Assembly: GCA_943704495.1 (NCBI GenBank)
Contig: CALSCR010002353.1
Span: forward strand, 1 to 62,138
From: Pigoraptor chileana
Taxonomy: Eukaryota; Opisthokonta; Filasterea
Direction: 5' to 3'
DNA length: 62,138 bases
The notes beneath the pieces were generated by a model that was given only the letters and a program-made list of their open reading frames with translations, had not been told where the DNA came from and searched no databases. The position numbers and the translations under genes are program-made. This document shows positions 1-9,924 of the stretch, piece after piece. The stretch's first letter is position 1, and the number at the start of each line of letters is the position of its first letter.

Positions 1-181
1 GGGGGGGTGGATGATGGGCAAAGCAAAACACATAAAAAGCCACGTGAGCGATGGAGGCGATGCGCACTGATAGCAGCTCGGATACAAGCGGAACACAGAA
101 ACACATAAAAATGCACAGAAAGGCAACGCACGCACGCCCTCGCACACACAAACACACGCAAGCACAGGCAAGCACACTCAC

Positions 182-2406
182 CCCTTGACGTAAAAGAGCT
201 CCTGGTCGGCAGTGCCTTCGCGCGCGCGGCAGCGGACGGCCATCCACTTCTGGTCAGAGTTGAAAGGCAGCTCAAACGTGCGCTCATACATCCGGCGCTG
301 ATCGCCGAGCCCCATCTTGAACGCGGCGGCGAGAATCGCGCCCTCTGTAGGCTGTCCCAGCAGCTCGCCGTCGCGCAACTGCGCATTCGAGCAGAGGGAC
401 CCGACCTGCAGCACCTTAGCAACGTGCGGGTGCGACGAGAGATCAACCGTCTGTCCACGCAGCAGCACCGTTCCGGATGCGGAATATCCAACACCAGTAA
501 CGTCGCACGTGTCCTGCTCACGCGGTGCAAAGATCTGCGTCACCGTCATTTCGTTCTGCGTCAAAGTGCCCGTCTTGTCAACGCAAACAACACTCGCAGA
601 CCCCAGCGCCTCGACGCCCGGCAGCTTCTTCACGATTGCGTTGCGCTTGGCCATCCGCATGACGCCGAGAGCGAGCGTCACCGTGACGACAATGGGAAGT
701 CCCTCGGGGATTGCGGCAACGGCAAGCGACACGCCAATGGTGAACATCTCGAGGAGATTGCGCTTTTGGAAGAGGCCGATGACAACAATGAGCCCAATGA
801 TTGCTGCGGGGATGCATTGCCAAAGAAGACCAGGAGGGGACGTGGTATTCAAGTCAGTGTGCTGGGCTCAATTTCCAGCGGACTCTAATAAGCAAGTAGC
901 CCATCCCATCGACTCTGACGAATGGCGACAATGCGGCACAAAGGCACGAGAGGGACCATAGCAACAGTAACATCCAACAACAACAATAACGACAAGTACA
1001 TGTGCCGTCTGAACTGCATTTGCGTATGCATATGCAAACAAAAAGACACACTAATTCAGATTCGGTCACATTTGGGAAGGATAGAGCAGCAGCAATATAC
1101 CCACCAAACGAGAAGATGGACAGTTTTTTCCCGAGCTCGTCCATGCGTGACTGCAGGGGGGTCTTGCGGTCCTCAACCTCGCGCATCAGATGGAAGACGA
1201 CGCCAAACTCTGACGTTTCGCCCGTGCCAATCACTATGCCCTTGCCGCGACCGTTGCGCACAAGCGTGCCCATGAAGGCGACGTTCTTGCGGTCGGCGAG
1301 CGGATGCTTCTCGTCCTCGCTGTCGATAATCACACGCGTGTGCTTCACGGACGGCATGGTCTCTCCCGTCAGCATCGACTCGTCTACTTCAAGATCAACA
1401 GCCTGTACATGTGTGTGTTTGTGTAGGTCGCGAGAGTGAGTGTGCAAAAGCGACGGCAGTAGGGAAGATATTGAAATTGGTATACTAGGCATTCAATACC
1501 AGAAAAGTATTAATACAATATCACCATGTCGACGCGGACGCAACACACACACCTCACCACACATATACAACCAACACATAGCATACATGACCACCACAAC
1601 TGCAAGACCTGCGCACCTCAAACAGGCGAATATCTGCAGGAACGCGGTCTCCAATGGAGATTTGGATGATGTCGCCGGGCACGAGGTCCGTCGCGAGCAT
1701 GTCGATGAGCTGTCCCTCGCGCAGACAGTGGCAGCGGTGCGGGACGAGCTTGCTGAGGGCTTCAAGCGACTTCTCACTCCGATACTCTTGGACAAACCCG
1801 ACGGAAACGACGATAACAACAGCCTGGAGGAATGTGCATGCAGTCAATGCAAATGCATATACATAGTCAGACCAAAGTAATTCGGTGGTCACACACATTA
1901 GGAAGGCATTCAACACGAGTCGATCCAAGCTCGCTTATGGTGCTGTTGCTTACCACAGTGATGCTGACGGCATCGTCGAACTGCCGCATCACCACGCTGA
2001 CAATGGCCGACGCAAGCAGAAGCATGATGAGCGGATCCTTAAACTGCTCAATGAACTTCTTCCAGATGGGCTCCTTGTCCGTCACGTCAAAGTCGTTCTC
2101 GCCATGCTTCAGCCTCCGCACGCCCGCCTCCACGTGCGCCAGGCCGCGCTCGGGATCGACGCGCTGCTGGTGCAGCACATCAACTACGGCGCACGTTGCC
2201 GCAAGGTAAGACGCACTCATTCCCGGAAGAGGTGCTGCCATTGCGATTATCGATGCGCGGCGGCCTTCGTCGTCCGCGAAGAATCCGCCTTCAAAAGAGT
2301 CGCTGGGATGTTGCACGGGCGATGTCGACCGCCCGGGACGCACCGTGCCGTGTGCGTGCGATTGCAAGTGCGCACGGCGCGCGTGCGTGTTGGTGTGGCT
2401 AGCCAC
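182..2406 (-). CDS. ATP2C1: Secretory-pathway Ca2+/Mn2+-transporting P-type ATPase (PMR1/SPCA), N-terminal part
   Basis: This is a P2A-type ATPase that loads the Golgi with Ca2+ and Mn2+. Exons on the minus strand are 2406-1954, 1823-1617, 1402-1105 and 803-182. About 526 residues are present, and the gene runs off the left edge after a donor (GTGAGT) at 181. Seen in order: an N-terminal stretch with the M1 segment [18 protein letters not shown], the actuator part with [19 protein letters not shown] and ESMLTGET, the M4 motif PEGLP, and the phosphorylation site DKTGTLT near residue 395, followed by the start of the nucleotide-binding domain. Runs such as [20 protein letters not shown] match the SPCA subgroup better than SERCA or PMCA. 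The start at 2406 gives a Thr/His-rich leader; a start at a later Met in exon 1 is possible. Intron 3 carries one partial copy of the dispersed repeat 50 nt before the acceptor. Confidence 0.93.
844..875 (-). repeat. Dispersed CTGAC repeat, partial copy in ATPase intron 3
   Basis: The plus strand reads the reverse complement of the repeat's right half (GTATTCAAGTCAGTG). It is therefore in the sense of the ATPase gene. The A of CTGAC is at 854, 50 nt before the last intron base. Confidence 0.7.
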
Positions 2407-2462
2407 CGTCTCAGTCAGTGTTCACCAGAGTGAAATGAAACATGTGCTCGCATGCGTGGGCT

Positions 2463-2468
2463 CACGTG
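2463..2468. promoter_or_regulatory. CACGTG palindrome upstream of the Ca2+-ATPase
   Basis: CACGTG inside TCACGTGATT, 57 bp upstream of the proposed ATG. It matches the E-box core bound by bHLH-leucine-zipper factors in other opisthokonts. A regulatory role is inferred, and the hexamer is common throughout this window. Confidence 0.35.
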
Positions 2469-2655
2469 ATTAATGAGCTGGAAGGACTGTTCAGACCAGC
2501 AGCGAGAATAGGGGCTTTCTCGCTTTCAGCATGCAAACGTGTCGACAGCTCTGGACATCAAGTGCAGAACGCAACGCAGCTGTCCCTCCGTTCTTTCTTC
2601 AGAGCATATACATCTGCTCGTGAGTGTATGCGTGTGCAGAGGAATGTCTTCCGCT

Positions 2656-2745
2656 GTGTGTTGTTGTGTGTGTCGTGTGTGCGTATGTGCGTGTGCGTGT
2701 GTGTGGTGTGTCTCTGTGTGTGAGTGTGTGTTGTGTGTGCGGCAC
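2656..2745. repeat. TG-rich microsatellite
   Basis: Imperfect TGTG/GTGCG simple repeat in the ATPase upstream region. Confidence 0.85.
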
Positions 2746-2980
2746 GCCTGTGAATGGCGTGCATGTGCTCTCACTGGGCGACGGGTGTGTCAATCCTCTC
2801 GTGCACATTCAATTGAAATGGATGTGAAAAAGTGGCCGATATTTAAATGTATGTCAGATTAAATCAGCCGAGACAATCCAACGTCGCTCCAATTGGACGG
2901 AAATATAACCGAGATTTCGCTAGTGCTTCCGATTGGAGCATCCACTGACATCCCTGTCAAAAATGTGCTGCAATTGTCGT

Positions 2981-3099
2981 GTTCGCATCCGGGGTGGTAG
3001 AGTAACACACATTCGACATTCATTTGATACTAGTTCATACTGATATAGATAGACAGTACGGTAGAATGTATGTATATATTGAGTTACCCGGATGCGAAC
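2981..3099. repeat. 119-bp segment bounded by 13-bp perfect inverted repeats
   Basis: GTTCGCATCCGGG at 2981-2993 is the exact reverse complement of CCCGGATGCGAAC at 3087-3099. The interior is AT-rich (TATATAGATAGACAG-like). It could be a small non-autonomous DNA element or a chance hairpin; a target-site duplication is not obvious. Confidence 0.45.
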
Positions 3100-3285
3100 G
3101 CTGTAACACAGACTGGGACTCCGTTACACAGAAAAGAAAAGCGTTTCCACACCATGTCGATCACTGAATGCCAAAGTCTAAGCAGGCATTGAGAAAACGA
3201 GTGGTCAGGGCAACGGCAGGCATAATCCAGCGGTGGATCCCTCAAAGCGAAACCGGCACACAACGACTGATGTCAGCCATTGTGG

Positions 3286-6200
3286 TCAGCCGTTGAGCGC
3301 ACCACGGCACTTTTCGGAGCCGCAACCGCAGGGGATCTTCTTGTCGTCCCCCTCAATGTCGAACTTGTAGTCATAGCACAGCTCCTCACCGGCACGGATG
3401 GCCCTCAAAGCGCATATTGCAACCTTTTTGTCGCCATCAATAGAGACGACGCGGGCAAAGCAGTTTGGATCGCAGCTGTGGTTGATCAATCGCGCGACGT
3501 TTCCAACACGCGTGGCATCCACAATGCGGTCGTCGTCGATGCGCCAGAGATAGCTCGTGCCAACGCCCATTTCGGCCTCGTATATGCTCTCTCTTTTGTC
3601 GGCGACCTTGGGTTCAAAAGGAGGGCGAACGGCGGTGTGGTTGACACATACGATGTGGCAAAATAAGTTGGTGGGTTTCACGGAATGTGGCTCAGTGCAT
3701 GCTATGCACTGAATCAAGCAGTAAACCACACTCAAGCACAACGGCGGCATTTTGGGTCGATAGGGGATATTGGCCTCCCACAAAGTCAACTGCAAGCAAG
3801 CACCACACACACAGACACACAATCGCCCACAAACGCCCACACATACAAACGCCCACACAAACGCCCACACATACAAAAACACAAACACACACACACGAAG
3901 ACGCACCGACTGCCGCACTATTTCGCCGGTGTATTCGAGCACAATGTCGTCCTTTTCGAGATCGATGCTCGTGTAAAGTCCCCATCCATGGATACGCGAT
4001 TTATCAATGATGAGCGTGTGACGCCGCTCCTTCATTCGCTTCCACCGGCTCATGTCCCCCAGAAGTGCACTCTGCGCCTTTGATGACTACGCCAACGCAC
4101 AACATGGACACATATGCGTCACACACATGCTGAAATCGTTAATAGATGCGCCAATTTCAATCGGCAAACAATTCTCACACAGACCAAGAACCACCACATG
4201 TATACTGCCCAGAGAGGCTAATTGCGAACGAATATGACTCGACGCAAGTTCATACATGCACGCAACAAACCACAACTAACATCGCAACTGACACCCACTC
4301 TCGAGCCAGTCTCGATCGCCAATTGTCGCTGCGGGGCCACGGTCCGCAAGCCCTCTGGAGGAAGAAATCGGGGAAATCGCGCGGGAAACGCAAACGATTT
4401 CTTCTGAATGTACGTAAAGCGGAACAATCCCTCGGCGCGCGCACAGCCGGATGCCGTCTCCGGTATTTCAAAGGGTGGCGGAGGAGGCGGGCGTGGGGGT
4501 GGCAGCTGCTTGGAGCGGGGGGGACGGTCCTGGTTGGTTGCAGGAATTGTGTGTACATGTATGAGGATGAGTATGCAGAGTGTGCGAGGGTTCGGGGTTA
4601 GGGTAAATGATGGAAAGGGGCCGGAGGGCGTGTGTGCGTGCATATATATGTGTGTGCATGTCGGCCAGCATTCGCGTGATGCAGTGCAGTTGTGTGAGTG
4701 TGCCTGTGTGCATCGCAATACCACGGGGTCCATTCGCACATGCGAGGATACGGGCATTCAAACGGTTGTGTGGCGAGGCTCGCGCCTGATGATATTGACT
4801 GCGGTGCGGTATGCCACATCATGCACATCATGCACGCGCGTGTGACAGTGTGCAATCACTCACTGTTGCGTGCAACCCCGCGGCAAGTCGCTTCTTTTTC
4901 TTCTCTTGATTGAGTGGCGTGATTTTCCGTTTTTTTCCCCCGTCAGACGCCTTCTTTGCCACCGTTGAGATGGCCTCTTTTCGCCGCTTGCTTTCCAAAC
5001 CACTCTACAGTGACACATGCAAACAGTAAACAAATCATCAAAATCAACATCAAAAAAGGCAGCGAAGCCGGCCATCAGCAAGTCTCGGGGGGAGGGGAGT
5101 CCCTCCATCCAACTGATCGGCGCTCACTCTTCATACTTCCGCTTCATCATACAATCGACTCAGCACGGACAATGCGTGTGTGTGTGTGTGTGTGCTGGGA
5201 GGAGTACAATGTCGAACACGGCACAGAGCGCGGGGAAAGGCAGTCGATCGCCCAAATTACCTTGCTGTGACTCTTCTGCAGCCGCTTCTTCTCCTTCTGC
5301 TTACTGGGCGCGCTCTTCTTTTTCCTCGAGCCCGGCGCGGGTGGCACAAATGCGCTGGGTATCCAACCTGCAGTAGAGAGGCAGTCGAGAGACAGTTGAG
5401 AGCGGTGTCAGCACGCGATGAGCATGTGTTAACTAGATGATGTCTCGCGGCGCCATTGGCACGCAAGGAAACGGTCTATCCCCAGGCGCAGTACAAGATA
5501 AATGAAGCGATGACATACTGAAGCGTCCCGGGAATTCGATGATGAGTGGCACACGCCTGTCGTCGATCGTTTCCTTCTCATATGCCCTGAGGTTGAGGAT
5601 GACGTTCACGCCGACTGCCGTTTTCTGGCCGAGACCATTGTATCTGACCCCACACTTGCTGCTCGGTCGTGCCATGAACAAAGAAGAAAAGGAAGTCAAA
5701 TCGTCTGTATCAGAGCGCAGACAGATACAGCAGCCAATGCATACGAGGCGCAGTGCATGGTAAACTTCTCAGGCGCATTTGCAGGCGCACGCACATACAC
5801 ACACACACACACGCGCACACACACACATGCGCGCCATACACCGCTATTGTTTTTTGCATCCGCACGGAACACTCACTTGCAAAGCGTGTTGGGGCCCCAC
5901 GGCCCCTTCCGCCATGACGACGTCGCTTGCGCGCCGCAGTACCGACACCACTTCACCTTCTCTGCCGTCAGCCGCGCATACCTCTCCGAATCTGCCGCAG
6001 GACCCTCGCTCGATGCGACCACCGGTGCTTGGCTGATTTTTGAGTTGCTATTCGGCGTGAGTGATCCACCCACCCCTCCCGCATTGCCCTCAACGACCGT
6101 CGCGTGCATTGTGTCGGTATTCCCGTTAGTCACGGCCGCCTGGGGCTTTCCACTGGAGGCTGCGCCCGCTTTGGCCTTTTTCCCCGCGGGAGAAGGCCTG

Positions 6201-6691
6201 GCGTTCTTGGGGGACTTTGCAGACAACGCTACCGCATTCGCCGCATTCACCGCATTCGCCCCGCTCGAATCTCCGCGGATGGGCTGTGTCTGAACTTCCA
6301 TTTCAACCCCCACCATTGGAACGGCCCAGCTGTTCTCTGCTCCCTGCGGCGAGCACATTTCCTCCACCACAGCATGCGGCACGGCAGTCGCATCCGGCAC
6401 AGACACCGCAGGCGCGGAAGGCGGCAACGGGCGGGGCAGTATGATCCGCGGCACCCGCATGGGCGACACCTTGGGCGAGCGGAACTCTGCCTCATCACTG
6501 TGTGCGAGTGGCTTGTTTCGCACGCGCATGGACAACCGTCTCTCAGGTTGTGACGGGGGATCCATACTTTGCGTCACACCGCCAGCGCGATCCGCTTTTG
6601 CGTCATCCGCAGCAACATCACAGCCAGCACTCGCCTTGTTCGCATCCTCCACAACAGCCATGTGCGCCGTCTCTGCGGCCGTTGTTGCCAT
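3286..6691 (-). CDS. GATA-type zinc-finger and SET-domain histone-lysine methyltransferase (SET1/KMT2 class)
   Basis: Predicted nuclear H3K4-type methyltransferase of 639 aa. Exons: 6691-5877, 5658-5519, 5367-5261, 5004-4864, 4529-4299, 4071-3907, 3606-3286. Exon 1 is disordered (Ala/Pro/Ser-rich) and ends in a GATA finger completed by exon 2: CRYC, 18 residues, then CNKC, about residues 250-275. A Lys-rich linker follows (exons 3-4). Exon 5 has the pre-SET motif SGCARAEGLFRF, which parallels KMT2 GAARAEVYLR and SET1 GCARSEGYY. Exons 6-7 carry the SET domain: KSRIHGWGLY, DKRESIYEAEMGVG, RLINHSCDPNC, GEELCYDYKF, and post-SET CGCGSEKCRG. All splice phases join (0 or complementary), which argues for one gene. 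The weakest links are the short Lys-rich exons; the alternative is two adjacent genes, one GATA and one SET. Confidence 0.75.
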
Positions 6692-7444
6692 TTCACGGCG
6701 CCGCCATCGAAGCCAAACGGCAGCGGCCCGGGTGAGTGCGTGACACGGGATTCAGTCCTCGATCACGAATCTCCAACGGCACAAATAGCGATGTTTTACA
6801 GCAAGTGTGAGGTTTCGGACAATTGTTGTTTGTGTCTTGAAACGCACACAGGCCAAAGGGCGAACTAAGTTTAACCGTTGATGAAGTTGGTGTTAAAGTG
6901 GTCCAATGAAAAGGGGTGTTGATGCGATTGCGCTTAGTTCGGATGATCTCCAACAGCCGCGCTGTCTTCGCTTTCTTCGCACAGTGAATAAAGCAGCACA
7001 CGCGCATGGTATTCATGGAAACGCAGAGTGAACTGCATTTAAACGTCAGTCGGATGGGGTCGCCGTCCACGACGAATGGGGTCGCCGTTGACGGCGAATG
7101 AGGACTTATCGAAGACATGGCGCCAAATGTCACGTGATTAAACGGAAAACTTTAAACCGGAAAGTAAAACAATTTACGGTCGACTCAGTCCCTTGTGGTT
7201 TACCAATTCGGAAAATAATGGTTTGCACGAGACGTGCCATCGCAATCAACTAATAGCTCACAACGCATATGCGTGACAATTCGCTGCATCTTTTGGGAAG
7301 GGCAAACGTTAAGGCTTTGTCATCCTCATCAAACACTGACAAGACTGCTTATCAGCGGCCCAATTCTCCCATTGGCACTATTCTCACCGAGCCGGACGTA
7401 CATAATTGTGTTGGTGACCACAGTTGCCACTTTGTTGTTCAGAT
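6692..7444. other. Divergent intergenic region between the SET gene and the GalT-like gene
   Basis: About 750 bp between two divergent starts. It holds CACGTG at 7131-7136 in GTCACGTGATTAAAC and no supported coding exon or RNA gene. Confidence 0.7.
7131..7136. promoter_or_regulatory. CACGTG palindrome between divergent genes
   Basis: E-box-like core in the shared upstream region of the SET and GalT-like genes. Function is inferred only. Confidence 0.3.
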
Positions 7445-9387
7445 ATGAAGCGGTCGTTCTTCGACATTGACAAGATGCGGCGTAACTCACACGTGGTGTT
7501 AATCGCTGCGATTGTGATGGTGTTGTCACCGGTGCTGCTCTTTCTCGCATTTGGGGGCGACTCGTGGAAGGCGCTGCCGGTGTGGGCTGGATCCCACGCC
7601 GTCGCCGACTTTGCCATCCCATCGGCGCACTCGACGGTGAATATCTGCTGCCTGCCTCTCATGTATACACGCTGTTTAATGCGCCACTGCGACTTTGGAT
7701 ATAATTTCTTTTCTGCGCCCACTTATACCTCTGTCGATGTGATTGTGAACGTGTATAGACTCTTTGTGGTGTAACAGAGGCGGCGTCCATAGGGACACTA
7801 CCCGACGTTATTGATGCCATCAAAAAGTGCGACGGAGAGAACGAGCGGTTTATTGCAGAGGCATTCGACCGCATTTACATTGTTAATCGCCGCGAGGGAT
7901 CGCTGAACATCCCCGACACATTTGCGCCAAAGGTGCGTCCACTGCCACCACGTGCTTCTCTTTGTTTCGTCGGGAAATTTTGAGCTGTTACGAAAACCGG
8001 CCAAACTATGAGCCCAGTCGCAGGGAAACGTTAGACTGTGTCATGCGCGCTTGGCGCGAATCTCGACTGGTCATATCCTTATTTGCGGCGCACCATAATG
8101 ACAAGAAATTATTATTGACTCGACGCCATGACCCACCAATAACGTCCCCCGACAGGTGCGCAAGTGGCTTGGCAACAATGAGGCTGCGTATGCCCAGGTA
8201 TTCCGACAGCGCATCGTGTCGGTGATGAACAAGTACACCGGCGAAAACTCGATTTTCAATCCCCTCCGGGCGCTGCGTCCGGGCGCCAACACGGGGGGAG
8301 ACAGCGTGGCGTATGTGGACGGGAAGGTCGAAGAGACGCAGGGCACGTGCGATTTCTGCAACTACAAGGAGCAGACGGCGGCGGATGTGTTTGGGCGGGT
8401 GGAGGGGCGCTTCAGTGTGACGGCCGCAAACACGTTCAAGTACGATGGCTTCCACGGCCTTGTGCTCTTCCGGTCCCACCATCCCCTCCACTTTAACCGC
8501 GCAGAGTTTCTTGACTTTTGCGAGACGGCGGCAGAGTGGTTCAGGCGCGCTCATGCACGTGACACCCGCTATGTGTATCCGCATCTCATGTGGGATTTGC
8601 TGCCCAAGGCGAGCGCAAGCCAGCTGCACCCGCACGCACAGGCCAGTCTTAGCCCCGACAGATATTACGGTGGGCGCACTCACATAGTCCTGTCATTCTT
8701 GAAATGCAGCGGCGGACTCCGCTTTTTGTTCAGCTGTGTGCGTGCAGTCCATGGGTTTTGTGCCTATGATGAATCCTGAAGCTCTCAGTCACTTACCCCC
8801 CCCCCCCCCCATCCTCCACCTCTTCCTGCTGTTTTCTTCCCTCCTTGCGTCTTCCCGCACGCAAACACACTTTTCTTTCAACTGCCACTCAAATGGCAAT
8901 GGCAGGCATGGGAGAAACATTCCGGGCGGCGCTGACGTCGTATGCGCGGGACACTGCCGGGCGCAACTATTTTGTGGACCTCATATCCCTCCATGACGGC
9001 CTTGGTCTGTCTGTGCATCATGGTGACGCCGTTGCGATTGCGCACCTCACACCGAAAAAGGAGCATGAGGTCATGGTCATCGCACCGTCACTGTCGCGTG
9101 ATCTTGCCGTCCTGCTGCACGCTGTGCTCCGCGCGTTCATCGACGACGCCGGCATATACGCCTTCAGCCTCGGCGCGTTTTTCCCCCCGATGACACCCAG
9201 CGCAACGGGCGAGCCCTCGCTTCCCGCCGTTGTGCGCGTCATTGACCGCGGCGCACCCACAAGCGACAGGTCGGATATAAGCGCAATGGAGCTGTTTGCC
9301 GCATCTAACGTCAATGCGGATCCGTTTAAAGTGGCCGCAAAAATCCGCGACGCCGTGCGAAAGAAGCTGGCGGATGAGACGGCATGA
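7445..9387 (+). CDS. Membrane-anchored GalT/HIT-superfamily nucleotidyltransferase-like protein
   Basis: Exons 7445-7636, 7780-7932, 8156-8669 and 8906-9387 give 446 aa. An N-terminal hydrophobic segment (about residues 18-38, VVLIAAIVMVLSPVLLFLAF) looks like a signal anchor. The body resembles the two-lobed galactose-1-phosphate uridylyltransferase fold: a CDFC pair near residue 180 in a zinc-site position, a DGFHGLVLF strand, and QLHPHAQ near residue 268. That last motif is the H-x-H-x-Q nucleophile motif of the GalT branch of the HIT superfamily. Nucleotide or sugar-nucleotide transfer is inferred from the motif; the substrate cannot be read. A GalT fused to a transmembrane anchor is unusual, because known GalT enzymes are soluble. 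Intron 3 contains a poly-C run (about 8798-8811). Two tandem copies of the dispersed repeat lie just after the stop. Confidence 0.7.
8798..8811. repeat. Poly-C tract
   Basis: About 14 consecutive C residues in intron 3 of the GalT-like gene. Its length is prone to sequencing error. Confidence 0.8.
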
Positions 9388-9924
9388 GCCTCGCCGTTGT
9401 TTGTCCGTGTGCCGAAGACGTGGCCTGTGAGAGACTTGAATCTTACAATTGCGTGCGCTCTCTCTCTCCGTTTGTGGAGTCCATGGGCACAGCGCCTAAG
9501 ACACTGACTTGAATCCTACAATTGCGTGCGCTCTCTCTCTCCGTTTGTGGAGTGCATGGACACCGCGCCTGAAACGCGGCTTCGTCTTTGTTCGCCTGTG
9601 TGTGATGTTGTGTGTAATGTTGTGCGCCTGTATTGCGTGTCATTTCCTAAGCAAGAAAGAAATGTTTACTGCCGTGCGCCGTCGTGAGTTGAACACACGT
9701 CGGTGGCCCTGCAGTGTGACGACTGCCGCCAATTCCGTTTGGGTCACGCGCGTCTTCTGTGTGTGGGACCGTCTCCGCCGCATCTGTCTCCATCTTCGAA
9801 AATATAACAACATTGCACATTGCACAGCTGTGAAAGTCCAACTTGCATGCGGTGTAGCTTTCATTACTGTCGCATGCACTCTTGCACTCTTGCACTTTGA
9901 ACATCTGCACAGATTTAACATGCG
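9388..9924. other. Convergent intergenic region, GalT-like gene to ALG2
   Basis: Holds the 73-bp tandem pair of the dispersed repeat at 9433-9578. The rest is unremarkable and no gene is supported. Confidence 0.7.
9433..9578 (+). repeat. Two tandem 73-bp units containing the dispersed CTGAC repeat
   Basis: The unit starts GACTTGAATC at 9433 and again at 9506. Each contains a CT-rich run, TTTGTGGAGT, CATGG(G)CAC and GCGCCT. The right half of the second unit is diverged. The pair begins 46 bp downstream of the GalT-like stop codon, in the sense of that gene. Confidence 0.85.

Larger units (their letters stand above)
2407..3285. other. Intergenic, ATPase start to SET-gene end
   Basis: Upstream region of the Ca2+-ATPase and downstream region of the SET gene. 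It holds a CACGTG at 2463-2468, a TG-rich simple-sequence tract (about 2656-2745), and a 119-bp segment with 13-bp inverted ends (2981-3099). Open frames in the TG tract are simple-repeat artefacts. No gene is supported. Confidence 0.7.

Noticed and set aside
2442-2862. Several overlapping open frames on both strands rich in Cys/Val or His/Thr.
   Set aside because: Products of the TG/CA simple repeat; no start context, domains or splice partners.
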